This document shows positions 41,101 to 51,323 of a DNA stretch of 64,000 nucleotides, in pieces. Source of the DNA: Epithemia pelagica (taxonomy: Eukaryota; Bacillariophyta; Bacillariophyceae; Surirellales; Surirellaceae); the NCBI GenBank assembly GCA_946965045.2, contig OX337236.1, forward strand, positions 930,001-994,000. Direction: 5' to 3'. The notes below the pieces were generated by a model, which saw only the letters and a list, made by a program, of their open reading frames with translations, did no database searches and was not told the DNA's origin. A program made the position numbers and the translations under genes. Numbering within the stretch: position 1 is the first letter of the stretch; each line of letters opens with the position of its first letter.

Positions 41101-44100
41101 CAACATGGGAACTTCATTACCTTCCTCGTTTCCTTGTTGCTTGTCCAACAACAAATTTCCCAAAGCATCACATAAACCATTTTCGGCTGCCGATACGGCA
41201 TGAGAAGGAACTTGCACAATTTGTAAAACAGACCGCAATGCGGCACACCTTGTTTGTTGACGACGCGGATCCAAGGCCGCAGTCGATGTGCCCACACTCA
41301 TCTGCAAAAAGCGCACAATCGATGGTAGGGCATCACTGGAAATGGAACTCCAAAGAGACGCATTGCGACTCAGTGCTTCCAATGCTCGAATACATTCGGC
41401 CTTGAGAGACTCTTGTCGTTCCATTTGATCCAGAGTCGCATGAGGGTTCATCGGTAAGGTCAAAACGTTCGTAGCGACTCGAATGGCATTTCGTACGGAT
41501 TCCAATCCTCCACCACCCGCCGCGACATGAGGTCCACAGAACCGAACCAACGCCAAGGAGGCAGAAAACTTGTACAAATCGCCTCCACTCAAAGCCGTTC
41601 GGAGAGAATCACTGATAGGTACCAAAATACCGCTGGTTGCCAATTTCGCATGTTGTTCCTTTCCACCATGTTGACAAATGGCCAAGGCCAAACGAACCGA
41701 TGACAAGGCTGTAGCTTCACCCAAACCACCCACCAACATGGTTGGCAAAAGGGCAGGACCTTGTCGGGTACCGCGGATCACGACATCTGTAGCCAAACTA
41801 CACAAATGGGAACGACGGCCAACATACATATCGGGAGGCGGAGGCAAGGCGGCAGCTGTGCCAGTTGCACTGTCTAGAGATAGTTCGTCCGCTACCAAGG
41901 CATCGGTATGTTCGACGACATTGGGTGCAGAAGGCGATCCGCACAAACTTCCAGCCGCCAAAAGCGCGGCATCCACGAGATCCATGACGGCAGCTTGGTA
42001 TTCTTGTCCCGACGAAAACGGTGCCGAGCCCATGAGACTGTTGCGAGCCTTGGACGATGACGTTTGAAGGACTGAAAGAGCGGCTTCCATGACATTTTGT
42101 GGCAACTTGTCGCCCTTGCGATAGTTGCGAGCATCAACATCCACGGCATCCATGAGTCGACGCATACCAATTTTGGTCTGATCCGCACCGAGTGCAATTC
42201 CAAACAGACAACACACCAACCGACAAGCCGCTGCCTTGCCTTTCATGGCTCCAATTGCCTTGAAACTGGAATCCCACTCAATCTTGGCATTCAACACCCG
42301 TGACAAGTACGGAACAATGCCAGCGTCCAGCACTTCAATCGTTGCATCGAGAAGTTCCGAAGCACCACTGTTCAGGTTACCGCTGGTCTGCGCTTGGTGC
42401 TGCTGTTGTTGTTCTTGCCAGGCAAAGAGGAAAATGGATGCCACTGTTTCCAGGACACCACAGCACCGGGGTGCGGTATCTCCTCGCAGGGTAGAAGGAA
42501 TGGTGGCACTTATATCATTGGTAGCTGCCACGAGGGACGACAATACTTGAGGGCGGGTTTGCAAATTCATAATGGCTTCCGCAGAGCAGGACGTGAGGGA
42601 TCCTAAACAGATTGCCGCCGCTTCACGAATTCGCGACGAGGGTGGTTGAACATCCTTTCCTCCTCCGGTACCACTGCCTCCTCCCAAACTTCCCGATTGG
42701 ACCAGATCGAGACAGGCATCCACCACACCTTCTTGATTCATGAGGGACAAGGCCGTTTTAAACTTGTCTGGCACTCCTACCGGATTTTCTTCCAATCCCT
42801 GTTCGTACTTGCCCTGCGACCACGCCTGTCCCATGTCACCAATACCATACACAATGGCAGCCAAGGTTTCCGTGGCAATCAATCGCAACTCGGTAGGCCG
42901 TTGTCCATCCGAGGCCCGCACCAGAGACAAGAGAGCTGGTAAACAGGATCCGGTACTGATATCCAGGGCCGCTTCGCGACAGGCTCCACTTCCTGTCGTA
43001 TCTTGGTCCAACTGGTATCCCGACGAGACCACCATCCAACTACCGGCCGTGGCGGTCGTGGACAGATTGATCAAGAGAGGTTGGACCAACGAGTTGAGGA
43101 ATTGACATCCCATGCGCGCCACACCATGATCGGCCGAGAGTAAAAGAGAGGCCACCGAGTCGGCGCATCCTCCTCCCGCCACAATGGATCGTACCAGGGC
43201 TCCATCGCCGTGGTCCACTCGTCCCGCACTCCCTCCCGTCAATTCAGCCAAGGTGGCCATACTGGAATTGACCGTCCGCGTCGACGTCAAGGAAGTTCCC
43301 AGGGCAGCCACGGCGTGTGCTCGGGTATCGGCATCGTCGACCGACAAGAGGGAACACAATATCATCATTCCTCCCGTTTCAATCAACTGCGGCAAAACTG
43401 ATTCGTATCGTAGGGCACTGGCGGGTTCGCCCACCGCTACCAAGGCGGCGACATCATTGACAGCCAAACATGCCCGACGTTCGTCTTCGGCCAAAATGGT
43501 TTGAATGCATGCGGCAGCCCATCGAGACAAATTGGGATTCTTACGATTGGACGAGTGATCCAACATGCTTTGTACGGCACGCAACAAGTCCAAATGCAAT
43601 ACAACGTCACCACCACTGTAACTGGTTTCTTCACTTTCCTTTTCTTCGCCCGAATCTTGAGACATGTCCGATGATGAAGAAGCGGCCTTTTCCACAACAC
43701 CCAAAACAGTTTTACGTTCCGTCAAGTAAAAGACAGTCCGTGCGGCTTGTTCCTGGACGTAGAGCGTTTTGCGATCTGATCCAGATCGTTCCAATACGGA
43801 CAACAAATGATTCAGGGCTGACTTGGATTTGTACATGGGGAGGGCGTATTCAGCCGTGCTTTCCGCCAAGGCCTTGGTGGCCAGCAAGGCGGCCATGCAC
43901 TGAACGGTTCGATCGGCCGTTTCGGGTTGAGCCAAATGTTTGAGAATTTCCGGTACCAAGACTTGCGGGGGAATGGATTTGGCATCCATATTGGAGGTGT
44001 TGCCCGTTTGCAAGGTTTGTTCCATATCTTGCGTAAATGCGGAAAGGGCAGCATTGACATTGGAAGCCGTGGCAACGCCACTGACATCAAGATCGTGTCC

Positions 44101-44979
44101 ATCGCCGCCATTGTACAAATGCAATGGCGTAAAGTATCGACGAAGCGAGAAAAAGTTTCCAGCCTCGACATCCTGATAACAGAAATCACATACCCGAACA
44201 GGCTTTTCAAATTCAGGCCCTTCCAAGGGAAGGGTGCATCGATTCAAAGAACAGTTGTCACAAAAGACATCTCCACACAAGCGGCAATGATGACGACGGA
44301 CGCGCATGGTGAAGAGGATACCGCAACTGGGACAGTTGGTACGCAAGGCATCGGCTACCTTTTGAACGGAGAATTCCAAGGCCGGAAAGGCATCCGAAAA
44401 GTCGACACCCATGGAGGAAGAGGAGGGAGGTTGACTGTAATAGGCCATTTCTTGTTGATAGGAGCGACCCCAATTCGAGTAGGACGATGAAGACGAGGCA
44501 GGGTCGTTACTCGAAGTAGCCGGTGCCGTTCCTGTGTAACGAGCACGACTGCTGCTACTCCTCAAGGCTGCCGCCACCGCCGTGGAAGAAGCATTGCCTG
44601 AAGTGGGCGGTGTCGCGACGGCAGGCCGCAACATTGCCGACGGATCATTCATGTGATCATTTTCCATCTTGGGACGCGTCCATGTCGTAATCTTGCGTTC
44701 GTGATCGACGTAGAACGGCTTGCCAGTCGTGGGATCGTGCATCACTTCCCAATTCGAAGGCAGGGGAGAATTGTCGTCGTCGTCTCCTTCAAAGTCGCGT
44801 TCGTCCACTCCCAGCGATTCCTTGGTTTCTTCTTCCTCGGCTTCATCGATCCAATCCGATGGGGCTTCCCACTGCGTTTTCCTCGTAATGTGATTCGCAT
44901 AAAATACACGACCCGTCTTGGGGTCTTTCGATTTCACCCACCCTTGCAAAGCGGCAGGATTGCTCGACGAGGCAGTCAT
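38101..44979 (-). CDS. Giant WW-WW-FYVE-armadillo-like scaffold protein (2292 aa)
   Basis: A single uninterrupted frame from ATG 44979. Two WW domains open the protein (GWVKSKDPKTGRVFYANHIT to W..PSDW, and LPSNWEVMHDPTTGKPFYVD to TTWTRPK). A FYVE zinc finger follows near residues 220-275, with CPSCG, RVRRHHCRLCG, FCDNC and VCDFC giving eight Cys and the R.RHHCR phosphoinositide-binding motif; the usual N-terminal WxxD is not evident. The remaining roughly 2000 residues are Ala/Leu-rich helical repeats of armadillo/HEAT style (for example AAAICLGSLTSCSAEAIMNL), with acidic low-complexity loops (EEEDDDED) near residues 1720 and 1930. It is likely a PI3P-binding endosomal scaffold that recruits Pro-rich partners through WW. 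The lack of introns over 6.9 kb is notable. Confidence 0.88.
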   Translation of the reverse strand: MTASSSNPAALQGWVKSKDPKTGRVFYANHITRKTQWEAPSDWIDEAEEEETKESLGVDERDFEGDDDDNSPLPSNWEVMHDPTTGKPFYVDHERKITTWTRPKMENDHMNDPSAMLRPAVATPPTSGNASSTAVAAALRSSSSRARYTGTAPATSSNDPASSSSSYSNWGRSYQQEMAYYSQPPSSSSMGVDFSDAFPALEFSVQKVADALRTNCPSCGILFTMRVRRHHCRLCGDVFCDNCSLNRCTLPLEGPEFEKPVRVCDFCYQDVEAGNFFSLRRYFTPLHLYNGGDGHDLDVSGVATASNVNAALSAFTQDMEQTLQTGNTSNMDAKSIPPQVLVPEILKHLAQPETADRTVQCMAALLATKALAESTAEYALPMYKSKSALNHLLSVLERSGSDRKTLYVQEQAARTVFYLTERKTVLGVVEKAASSSSDMSQDSGEEKESEETSYSGGDVVLHLDLLRAVQSMLDHSSNRKNPNLSRWAAACIQTILAEDERRACLAVNDVAALVAVGEPASALRYESVLPQLIETGGMMILCSLLSVDDADTRAHAVAALGTSLTSTRTVNSSMATLAELTGGSAGRVDHGDGALVRSIVAGGGCADSVASLLLSADHGVARMGCQFLNSLVQPLLINLSTTATAGSWMVVSSGYQLDQDTTGSGACREAALDISTGSCLPALLSLVRASDGQRPTELRLIATETLAAIVYGIGDMGQAWSQGKYEQGLEENPVGVPDKFKTALSLMNQEGVVDACLDLVQSGSLGGGSGTGGGKDVQPPSSRIREAAAICLGSLTSCSAEAIMNLQTRPQVLSSLVAATNDISATIPSTLRGDTAPRCCGVLETVASIFLFAWQEQQQQHQAQTSGNLNSGASELLDATIEVLDAGIVPYLSRVLNAKIEWDSSFKAIGAMKGKAAACRLVCCLFGIALGADQTKIGMRRLMDAVDVDARNYRKGDKLPQNVMEAALSVLQTSSSKARNSLMGSAPFSSGQEYQAAVMDLVDAALLAAGSLCGSPSAPNVVEHTDALVADELSLDSATGTAAALPPPPDMYVGRRSHLCSLATDVVIRGTRQGPALLPTMLVGGLGEATALSSVRLALAICQHGGKEQHAKLATSGILVPISDSLRTALSGGDLYKFSASLALVRFCGPHVAAGGGGLESVRNAIRVATNVLTLPMNPHATLDQMERQESLKAECIRALEALSRNASLWSSISSDALPSIVRFLQMSVGTSTAALDPRRQQTRCAALRSVLQIVQVPSHAVSAAENGLCDALGNLLLDKQQGNEEGNEVPMLALEVLHVIAMNSQARRKARLLDGTMVRSICAALGKSATLKPRKPTDSRADVTFLGLEILSSILLDITPAETPIEHVLQAPAAKAFLEAMAMEPQFVRALCSTLLLKTNMKVPRHDGDDDHDEGAAFDIPALYGDPLILVQESCGGYDDTHHAAAAVLYMACVFACAIESKASDAFWNHVWLENGAQASSDGLRLSAAFAAHFLALMTIDYKPLVPKEARRKQEYLTITRPLVRYRLLERLKDALEEVHENDDEDDDAFMVSLVVSFNVPHTCLSLWKDPALLDLAFDLIENIVKRQADDVLHLFVEGEAALQSLLDWLKLDTSAAATAVETTRSVSDIRRFLASTLGKLAESGLLTRAVEKFHVRSSAIQALAAACLAEEEQRTSAERPEDDEEEEVDTTSNQLSSVLMKCLVELCTVTVRGKKKISLSAAEAESIAQNLGSKICQMVLSRFLERAKLQIYEMEDDDDEEEDSLMDAPDLAMLCAIAQHETALKIIRSLGGLHALSLVAAEGNVSAMGALKKACETDATVLLEGDAHEVVLKIFSADNKSSLDSKRRQQLEGVAFELLARLCSDASAKGRTAVAKSEHCDSCVERARQILISLSGFADEGEEEDDDEDVDDTQGNTGVFADEEDDEEDEKESPPPPSAPSAPPPPPPSYNDMIARAVASPALVEDDEEDELAPIGESERGVSACLLLSALAPMQSARQLLVENETFTKALSSLAGDTSVAELRFAGLKLVSALSPFVAGEDKDSTDRLSAVLLAALTSEHKLKATPTLNANLLHSTAIAGIVVVFDSLSTEQQEVAGTAIATHFQKTVKLCTTARSTAKQAQRLHAAELSYHLSMALLMVRGKEFMDRVFTQDVLVSFLHLIQWRMDPKTGTSTNTSTSKTVGKKSSSEALLSADQKQEQEDSAYWDASLSNCLLILSLLLWRPDGILKQAQIDLTALASTTLMVARPGKAPRKALELKSALMKLVATSNSRKDASAALSAQRILNRIF

Positions 44980-46055
44980 GGTTTAACACAGGAACACAGC
45001 CTTGGAAGGATTTCAAGATGACAAGACTTGCGTGATCTGCAATGCTATCGTTGGACTTCTTTCCAAAAGAGATTCTCGACACGTCGTTGTAATTTGCGTA
45101 TCTTCCTTTGCCCTTTATCGTATAATGTTCTTTCTTTCTTTTTGTTCTTTCCCAATGGTCCCCTCCCGGTCTTTGCGACACAAACCGTGGTGGTCCCTTG
45201 GGTCGTGAAAGAAATAGAATGTGTGTTGTGGAAGCAGGTGGAGGCTTCTCGCGATTGCGAAGGGTTTGATCCCATTTCTCAGCGGTGACGGAATGAAAGG
45301 AACTGAAAATGGATTTTAATATTTACGATGAAATAAATGAACCATCAGTCTGGGGAGTAAAATATGGGATACGCAGCGTGACACCGACCAAACGGATCGA
45401 AACGCACCCGGATGTACAGACAATGAAATCGTGTTCCCGTACGACTGGAAAAAGGTGTGAGTCATGTGAAATCAAAAATGCCCCAATTTGGGTCACCCCC
45501 AAATTTTGTCTATTTGACTATAATATGGGTATTGGGTATCCAAGTCATAGATAGCGACATTACAAACTACTCCTTTGATAAAATAAAAGAAAATGTTGAT
45601 ACAGATCTCTCTAGAGAGGATCGATTCCGAATAGCGACTACTAACAAGAGACGGGAAGGACCGTCTTTTCTGCTCCATTCAAATAAAGGAGGATTCCGAA
45701 TAGCGACTACTAACAAGAGACTGGAAGGACCACCCCGGCCCCAATGAGAGTCTTTTCTGCTCCATTCAAAAAAAGGAGGTGTAATCCTCGAGGCAGAGCG
45801 CCGACTCGGATCGTCTTGTGTTGAAACTAGGTGTAGGAAGACACTCATCTAGAGAGAAACCGGGTGGCCCTGTTTTGGGCGACTCGTGCCTTGCAACAAA
45901 GCATTTCTTTTCTTCTCCTCACATGCTTCACGTTGGTTGATCTCCGTAGAGAGACCAGTCATGGTTGTGTTTGCATGTGTCATCATTCATCATACCCATC
46001 AAAGAAACAACCCTTCTCGTTCCAATTCTCCTTTACGACGACAGTCCTTGTTGTT
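44980..46055. other. Intergenic region, 1.1 kb
   Basis: The left part is the promoter side of the FYVE/WW gene; the right part lies downstream of the TCD gene. Overlapping short frames on both strands lack domains. A roughly 69-bp tandem duplication lies in the middle. Confidence 0.4.
45623..45781. repeat. Tandem duplication of about 69 bp, two units
   Basis: GATTCCGAATAGCGACTACT and the following AACAAGAGAC.GGAAGGACC, then GTCTTTTCTGCTCCATTCAA, occur at 45623-45691 and again at 45692-45781. The second unit carries about 17 extra bases (CACCCCGGCCCCAATGA region). Confidence 0.85.
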
Positions 46056-47934
46056 TCATGCCCTAGAATCAACGCGACAGGTTGCGAGTCGTGCTTCAAT
46101 CGTTTGACGAACCACGGGGTCCAACCCATGACGCCCCCCACGACGAGGAGACGACGATTCGTCACTGTCCTTGGAAATGGTTTGATCCCAGGCCTGTTTG
46201 GCATGCTGGGACACCAAAATCAAATTGTCGCATGTCGATGGACGTCCTTCATCCCACCGTACCAACTCCAGTACCGTTCCGAGTCGAGCACCGGTAATGG
46301 CACATCGATTTCTCCATACTTCCAACAAGTATTCCACATCGTCGCCATCAATTTGCAATGGACCAATCCATACAGAACAACTGGCATCGTCTGTGTTGCG
46401 AGATGCATCTGATACCAATCCGCCTCGTGTTTTGTACTCTTGGATGGCTTCGTCATTGGATATGTTTGCGGCTTTCAGAACTTGTTTCAGAAAACGATCT
46501 TCTCGAGTTTGTAATTTTTGAAAGATTTTGTTTCGGACATTGCGTCCCACACGTTCTCCTGTGACCGGTTGAAAGGGTTGTTCGGCCAACTCGGTCAATA
46601 CCCATGCCGCCAAGGCCTAGAATCGAACGTAAAATGATTGTTGTGCATAACAAAAAGACCAACACCACAACGACAAATGGAACGAAGCAGAAGAAAACAA
46701 ACAAACACGCAAACGGAAAAGAAAAGTTAGAACATAAAGAACAACAGGGTCGTGTCTCCAGAGTCGTGTCTCCAGAGTCCTCACTGTACGACCACTGCTA
46801 CGTTGTTTCACGTACTTGTCCCATAATGGCTGGTAGGGTTCCCAATACTGGCAAGACACGAATACGCATCCCTGCCACAGCTCCATACTCATTGGCCAAG
46901 CTAGTCGTTTCCGACGGTGACGACGAATCGCTCTCATTCTGTTTGACTCGTTCTTGTTCGACCGTCAAATTGGCCAATTTGGCAACTGGTTTTTCGGACG
47001 AAAAGACAATGGCCAATCGAGTGGCATTTTGAAACAAATCGTCATACTGGTCGGTAGTAGTCACGTTGTTGTCGGTGGTGGATGCCGTTTGGGATTTTGT
47101 AGTTGTGGCAATGAGCTTTTTGAGACATTGCCGCAACTTGGTAGCTAAGGGATCGCGTGAGGCCGATTGCAAATCACTCACATGCAATCGAGTAAAATCA
47201 GCCTTGCCGCCGGCTCCCATGCAGGAAACCACTCGTACATTCATGGTCCAGGCCGCATAGATCAAATGAGCCTTGGTCGGCACATCGTCAATGGCATCGA
47301 TAATCCAATCCCATTTTGGAGGATCGGATGATGACGAGGCCGACTCTGATCCAATTGCCAAATCTAACAAGTGTTGACTGGTTTCGGCCGTATACATTTC
47401 GCATCGGCCATCCACCTGCAAATATCTTTCATCCGGACAAAGCTGGTGGCCATATTCTACCAGACAGGATGTTTTCGGTGTTCCAACATGAGCCAAGGTT
47501 GCACAGGCATGTCGGTTCAAGGAACTTAGTGATACCTGATCAAAATCAATCACTCGCAGATAGCCCACACCGGCTCGAATCAAGCTACACACAGTGTGCG
47601 ATCCCACACCACCCGCGCCCACCACACACACTCGAGCGCCACGAAGACGTTCCATACCATCTGGTCCGAAAAATAATGTATGTCGCGATAATTGTTCTTG
47701 ACGAATCTCCCAGGGCAAATTAGAAGGCGACGACGAAGGATCTCCATCTCGTGGTGATTGGGTTGGATCGTTCGACGTTTGATGGCTTCTTCTAGATGAG
47801 CGCCTTTTTTCTCCTCCTGAAGACCATTTCTTCGTCAATGAAAGTGTAATTAACGCACCGACGATAACTCCAGTCGTTGTGGCAGCAGCTAAGTAAGCCA
47901 AACCATGTGTCTTAGATGTCGACGCCATCGTCAA
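46056..47934 (-). CDS. tRNA threonylcarbamoyladenosine dehydratase (TcdA/TCD family)
   Basis: Exons 47934-46816 and 46616-46056, with a 199-bp intron (46815-46617, GTACGT...TCTAG) joining MGQ-ALAAWVLTELAEQPFQ as in the family; 559 residues. A single N-terminal membrane anchor (LAYLAAATTTGVIVGALITL) resembles the mitochondrial outer-membrane anchors of yeast TCD proteins. The E1-like domain has ARVCVVGAGGVGSHTVCSLI, VIDFDQVSLSSLNRHA (ATP/Mg contacts), WIIDAIDDVPTKAHLI and RVVSCMGAGGKADFTRL. The enzyme uses ATP to cyclise t6A at tRNA position 37 to ct6A. It is divergent from the polyprenyl synthase gene. Confidence 0.9.
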
Positions 47935-48445
47935 TCGTCATGAAAAATCTTCGGTATCGAAAAAATTCCAACCATGACGTCCGTCCGACGCCAGTCGTCG
48001 GTTTGCCGAGGCTTTTTAGAGCGACCTAAACGCTAGTAAGCTGCGGCCTTCCTTTCGTATGACGTGGATGACGGCGAACGCCCGGAACCAAACGCAGATT
48101 CACATCGAACTTACGACGACGACGGACGACCGCTTATCGGCAACAAATCTCCACCCATCTCTCAGACCAAGGAGTCGATATACGTAGACGTTGTATACCC
48201 TTTCTGCAAGATCATCATCGTTGCTGCCGCAAAACCGATCACCCAGTGTAGAGGCGCTCGCTTCTTCAATGAGAGGGTAGAAGAATTGCAGCTTGGAACT
48301 CCTTAAGGCATCTCTGTGCGCACATCTCTAGATAACTTTCTTGAGCAACAACCAAGAGAAGACGTGGTCGCTGAAAGGAGAGAAGACAGCATCGATCGGG
48401 ATTTTTCTCCATCGTTCTACAAGTTCATTGATACGCCGAGATAAT
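47935..48445. promoter_or_regulatory. Divergent intergenic region, TCD / polyprenyl synthase, 511 bp
   Basis: This holds both promoters. The plus-strand frame of the synthase is open from a TTG at 48341 but has no ATG before 48446. No repeat or clear box was seen. Confidence 0.4.
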
Positions 48446-50164
48446 ATGAGACTTTCAGCTCGCAGTCACATGAGCTCAGGTCGGTTGAGATCACTATCGG
48501 CATCCTTCCGCCGAGTTTGGTGTATCGACCAACACTTCATATGGAGAGCTCAAGTACAACCAGCGTCTCTTGTCATCTCTGAAATATGTACAAATAGAAT
48601 ACTGGGTTTCCGAGAAAGTTCATCGTTCAGTCGAGATGACACCTTTCTGGAATCCCTCCGAACAGTGACCAAGAGTGCAACGACCAGTCTCAAAGAAAGC
48701 GTCAAATCAACTCTGCTGGAAGAAGCAATACGAGAGGATAGCCGGCTGTGGCAAACAAATGCATCATCAACAAGGGCAGGAACCAACGAGAATAACCACC
48801 ATCCACATGCCCATTACGTGAATGGACATGGCAAAGTAAATGGGGCGGCATCAATACAACACCAATTTACCCCAAGCGGCAGTGTAAACGAGACTACCCT
48901 GGAACAAGTAAGAACAACGACATCAGACTCATCGCTTGACGATCCCTTGAACGATTTGTATGTGCCAAATGCAAAATCTCGCTACTGGCCCAACTTACCA
49001 AGCCAAGTCGCTGAGCAGGAGGCTGACTCGAGTGATCCCTTTGTCTTGACAAAGACCGAACTAGGTAATTTATCAAAGTCCATCCGGGAGGATCTGATTA
49101 GGACCGATCATCCCGTATTGAATCGAGCCGCGGCATACTTTTTCGAAGCAGCCGCGGACGGCGGGAAGAAAGTCCGACCGATGATGGTGATGCTCCTATC
49201 TCGTGCCTTGGCGGATGCCATGGATCCCTCCCATCCAAGCAAGGCCAATTCCTCGTCTCCTCTCTCGACCACCGATACTTCGCTCTTTACAGCACCCATG
49301 ACGTGGCAACGGAGTGACTTACCCGAAACCCAGCGTCGCTTGGCGGAAATTTCGGAAATGATTCATACGGCCAGTTTATTTCATGACGATGTGATTGATG
49401 GTGCCGATACACGACGTGGTGTGCCATCGGTGCATGCTGTTTTTGGGAATAAAATGGCCATTCTAGCGGGTGATTACTTGCTTGCCCGTGCATCCATTTG
49501 TTTGGCACGATTGCGCAATGTACAAGTGGTGGAAACCATGTCTACCATTATTGAACATTTGGTGCGAGGTGAAGTCATGCAAATCAAAGGAACTAGTAGC
49601 AGCAGTACAAACAAAGCGACAACGGACAATGAGAGCACTGATCGGATTGTGTACTATTTGCGCAAGAACTTTTACAAAACGGGTAGTCTCATGGCCAATT
49701 CTTGTCGAAGTGCTGCCTTGTTGGGTGACTATCCACCAGAGTTGGTATCAGCCAGTTATCGGTTTGGCAAACATGTGGGAATGGCTTTTCAGTTGGTCGA
49801 TGATTGCTTGGATTTTGAAGGATCCCTGGCAAGTCTAGGGAAACCAGCCTTGGCTGATTTACAAGCTGGATTGGCCACGGCGCCGGTCTTGTTTGCCGCT
49901 CAAGAACAATCGCGAAATCAAGCAGAGACCGGTTCGGAAAGTTTATGGACCTTGGTCGATCGAAAATTCAAAGAACCTGGCGATGTAGACCAGGCGCTGG
50001 CAATGGTGCGAGCAAGTTCAACGGCGATGGAGCAAACCAAAGAATTGGCACGATTTCATGCGGAAGCAGCCATGGATTCCCTACTTCAAGCCATGCCTCA
50101 CCCTAGTCCCTATCGCGACGCGCTAATCAGGTTGGCTTTCAAGGTTGTCTCCAGAACAAAATGA
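48446..50164 (+). CDS. trans-Polyprenyl diphosphate synthase, probably mitochondrial (COQ1-like)
   Basis: A 572-residue protein starting MRLSARSHMSSGRLRSLSAS, an Arg/Ser-rich N-terminus suited to mitochondrial import. The first Asp-rich motif is HDDVIDGADTRRG (D314, D315, D318) and the second is QLVDDCLDFEG (D452, D453, D456). They are accompanied by GGKKVRPMMVMLLSRAL and GNKMAILAGDYLLARA. This is the signature of long-chain all-trans synthases such as solanesyl or decaprenyl diphosphate synthase, which make the ubiquinone side chain from farnesyl/geranyl precursors and IPP. Unusually long polar inserts precede and interrupt the catalytic core (residues about 100-190 and near TSSSSTNKATT). 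Plastoquinone synthesis is an alternative role. Confidence 0.9.
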   Translation: MRLSARSHMSSGRLRSLSASFRRVWCIDQHFIWRAQVQPASLVISEICTNRILGFRESSSFSRDDTFLESLRTVTKSATTSLKESVKSTLLEEAIREDSRLWQTNASSTRAGTNENNHHPHAHYVNGHGKVNGAASIQHQFTPSGSVNETTLEQVRTTTSDSSLDDPLNDLYVPNAKSRYWPNLPSQVAEQEADSSDPFVLTKTELGNLSKSIREDLIRTDHPVLNRAAAYFFEAAADGGKKVRPMMVMLLSRALADAMDPSHPSKANSSSPLSTTDTSLFTAPMTWQRSDLPETQRRLAEISEMIHTASLFHDDVIDGADTRRGVPSVHAVFGNKMAILAGDYLLARASICLARLRNVQVVETMSTIIEHLVRGEVMQIKGTSSSSTNKATTDNESTDRIVYYLRKNFYKTGSLMANSCRSAALLGDYPPELVSASYRFGKHVGMAFQLVDDCLDFEGSLASLGKPALADLQAGLATAPVLFAAQEQSRNQAETGSESLWTLVDRKFKEPGDVDQALAMVRASSTAMEQTKELARFHAEAAMDSLLQAMPHPSPYRDALIRLAFKVVSRTK

Positions 50165-50433
50165 TTCTACTGATAGAATGCGTGCTAATAACAGTTTGTC
50201 TTCTGCTCTCACTTGTCGCATTATTCTTTCGATACGTAGGGAAACTGGATATTACCAGCCCAACAAATGATGCGTGTTCAAATTTAAGAGTACTACAAAC
50301 ATGGAACTGAGATAAATGCGCCTTTCCCAGAGTCTTACCATATCTCGTCAAACCTCTGCCAAAGGGCTTACCCTCTCTAGGTAGGTAATACTCATGAATG
50401 TGTGTTTCTTTTGACAACTCGTCCCTTGGAAGA

Positions 50434-51021
50434 TTAACTATTCTCTGTCGCTTGTTTCGCCGAATTTTCTTCCAGTTGTTCATTGGCACTCGGTTTTAAC
50501 CTCTCTTCTACCCGTTGACGAAAAAACACAGTTGTCCGAATCTCGCATAACTCTTGCACCGAATCGTCCCAAACTTGGGCCCAATCCCATCCAGAAAGAA
50601 GTTTCGAGTCAGAGATCTGCCAGTCAGAATGAAACGGTAGAAAGACACGAAGTCGACTTCGTTGCGACGGCTCAGATTCCATATAAAGAGTCCGCAAGTA
50701 TAAACATACAGGGACAAGTACAAGACATGATAAACAACCTCCGACGATGTACACCATTTCCAAGCAATCGATCAATTTGGCAGGGGGGTGCTTTCGATTC
50801 ATATTCATGACCGGCGAAATCCATAAGGGCTCAACATAGTTCAGTGACAGTACCAAATATATTCCCACAAAATAGGTGAAGGCTGAAAGTCCCAGTAATA
50901 CTTTCGTGATATCTTCAAGATAATGAAACAAAGATGCAATACGTGGTGTAATCCCTTCTTCCTTGATCTTTGATAAAGATACCGCGGACGTCGATGGCCC
51001 CAACGGAAAGGATTGTTGCAT
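50434..51021 (-). CDS. Small membrane protein with two spans, unknown function
   Basis: A 195-residue protein from ATG 51021 (MQQSFPLGPSTSAVSLSKIK); an upstream Met at 51093 would add a short hydrophobic leader. Two hydrophobic segments are visible: VLLGLSAFTYFVGIYLVLSL and MVYIVGGCLSCLVLVPVCLY. The C-terminal 90 residues are soluble and charged, with a Trp-rich patch (SGWDWAQVWDDSVQEL). I recognise no family. It converges on the polyprenyl synthase gene. Confidence 0.5.
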   Translation of the reverse strand: MQQSFPLGPSTSAVSLSKIKEEGITPRIASLFHYLEDITKVLLGLSAFTYFVGIYLVLSLNYVEPLWISPVMNMNRKHPPAKLIDCLEMVYIVGGCLSCLVLVPVCLYLRTLYMESEPSQRSRLRVFLPFHSDWQISDSKLLSGWDWAQVWDDSVQELCEIRTTVFFRQRVEERLKPSANEQLEENSAKQATENS

Positions 51022-51323
51022 GGCGACGGTCAGAAAGAACAGTGAGATCCGTGTCTCGCACCACGCACCACCGCACCACATCAAAAAAATCAAAACTCTC
51101 CGCAGTCCCGGATACTAAAATTACATGGAATGAGCTATCATTCCTATGTGACTGACCAGGTTTAGGTGCGTAGGATAGCTGACAAACACGGGAATAGTGC
51201 AAAAGAGAATGAGCTTGACACATGAAGGCCTGATAATGAGGATCTTACGTCGTCCCGATTTGCTCGCCGTCTCGTTTGGACCCCTAGCTCCCCAGTTAAT
51301 CACAACATGTTCGGCCACATATA
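51022..51323. other. Intergenic region, 302 bp
   Basis: Spacer between the small membrane protein start and the RRP45 stop. No gene or clear element was seen. Confidence 0.35.

Noticed and set aside
45864-46412. 182-codon plus-strand frame at the TCD 3' exon
   Set aside because: The minus-strand exon joins perfectly by splicing to the TCD family C-terminus, so this frame is a shadow.
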